DNA from: CAYNTG01 sp964400105
GTDB taxonomy: Bacteria > UBP14 > UBA6098
DNA length: 24,774 nt
Assembly: GCA_964400105.1 (NCBI GenBank)
Contig: CAYNTG010000028.1
Coordinates: 1 to 24,774 of the forward strand
Direction: 5' to 3'
Shown: piece by piece, positions 24,556 to 24,774 of the stretch
Layout: every line of letters begins with the position of its first letter
Position numbering within the stretch: the stretch's first letter is position 1
The notes under the pieces: generated by a model
The model's database searches: none
Seen by the model: the letters and a program-made list of their open reading frames with translations, nothing else
What the model was told of the DNA's origin: nothing
Position numbers and translations under genes: made by a program

Positions 24556-24584
24556 AATATAACCAATTAGTTCACTACTCGCAA
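24556..24584 (-). promoter_or_regulatory. Sigma70-like promoter of pgpH
   Basis: On the minus strand, TTGCGA (-35, 24579-24584) and TATATT (-10, 24556-24561) with a 17-nt spacer. Transcription would start near 24549, about 29 nt before the TTG start codon. Confidence 0.6.
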
Positions 24585-24601
24585 GAATTTTTTTGTCCGG
24601 T

Positions 24602-24774
24602 AAATGGACATGGTAACCCCCTGTTTTGTAATATAAGGGATGATTGCAGTTGCTTCGGACGTGGAGACCCATGCTTCGCACAGAAATCCGCCAACCACCC
24701 CTTCCGCGCTGTCACGATTTTTGGTCGCCAGCGGCGACAGGCAACTTGCTCGACGCGAAGTGACGGGCATGTCG
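24602..24774. repeat. Probable dispersed repeat at right edge
   Basis: Region with repeat-like wording (GATTGCAGTTGCTTCGGAC, CATGCTTCGCACAG, AACTTGCTCGACGCGAAG) and a hairpin GTCGCC-AGC-GGCGAC. It runs off the window. A 67-codon minus-strand frame across it has no family resemblance and is not called a gene. Confidence 0.4.

Noticed and set aside
24567..24770. 67-codon minus-strand frame upstream of pgpH
   Set aside because: It lies over repeat-like DNA and the pgpH promoter -35, and runs to the window edge; no family resemblance.
1..24774. CRISPR array, prophage, IS transposase or rRNA
   Set aside because: No regularly spaced direct repeats, no integrase or transposase frames and no rRNA-like sequence were seen.

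Overview
The window looks like chromosomal DNA of a bacterium from the FCB side of the tree (Bacteroidetes/Fibrobacteres-like candidate phyla such as Zixibacteria or Cloacimonadota; the exact phylum cannot be fixed from this sequence). The reasons are two secreted proteins with N-terminal signal peptides and C-terminal 'PNPFN...YLIK/VYLK' sorting domains of the type IX secretion (T9SS type A) kind, one of them a gingipain-like C25 peptidase relative, alongside an ordinary bacterial housekeeping set. No phage, CRISPR array, plasmid or insertion-sequence transposase is visible.

Layout. (1) 1-4604, minus strand: a translation cluster read as tRNA-Val(GAC) -> intrinsic terminator -> thrS -> infC -> rpmI -> rplT -> pheS. 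pheT does not follow pheS within the window. (2) 4605-6552: a gene-poor, decaying stretch with small inverted repeats, a multiply frameshifted beta-helix surface-protein pseudogene, and a 73-bp palindromic element that ends that pseudogene. (3) 6553-9045, plus: a large secreted protein of unknown function with a T9SS-type tail, closed by a strong terminator. (4) 9178-14900, plus: a membrane multi-PAS histidine kinase overlapping a stand-alone double-receiver protein, a TrmB-type winged-helix regulator with its own sigma70-like promoter, a terminator, and glnA with its own promoter. (5) 14930-24584, minus: pgpH -> corC-like -> C25-family protein -> eno -> ftsB. corC to ftsB is tightly spaced (15, 27 and 3 nt gaps) and probably one transcript; pgpH has a good promoter and is separated from corC by 216 nt. 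A two-sided terminator separates converging glnA and ftsB.

How the genes fit together. Region 1 supplies translation factors and synthetases. Region 4 combines signal sensing (kinase plus phosphoacceptor lacking a DNA-binding output), a transcription regulator, and nitrogen assimilation; a functional link between them is only inference from adjacency. Region 5 mixes c-di-AMP turnover (PgpH), a membrane CBS protein, glycolysis (enolase) and division (FtsB) with an exported gingipain-like protein whose usual catalytic His position is Trp. The most notable points are that C25 variant and its operon, two palindromes lying inside its sorting domain, the His at the GlnA adenylylation position, and the decayed surface gene with its palindromic element. 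I did not find a clearly new multi-gene system.
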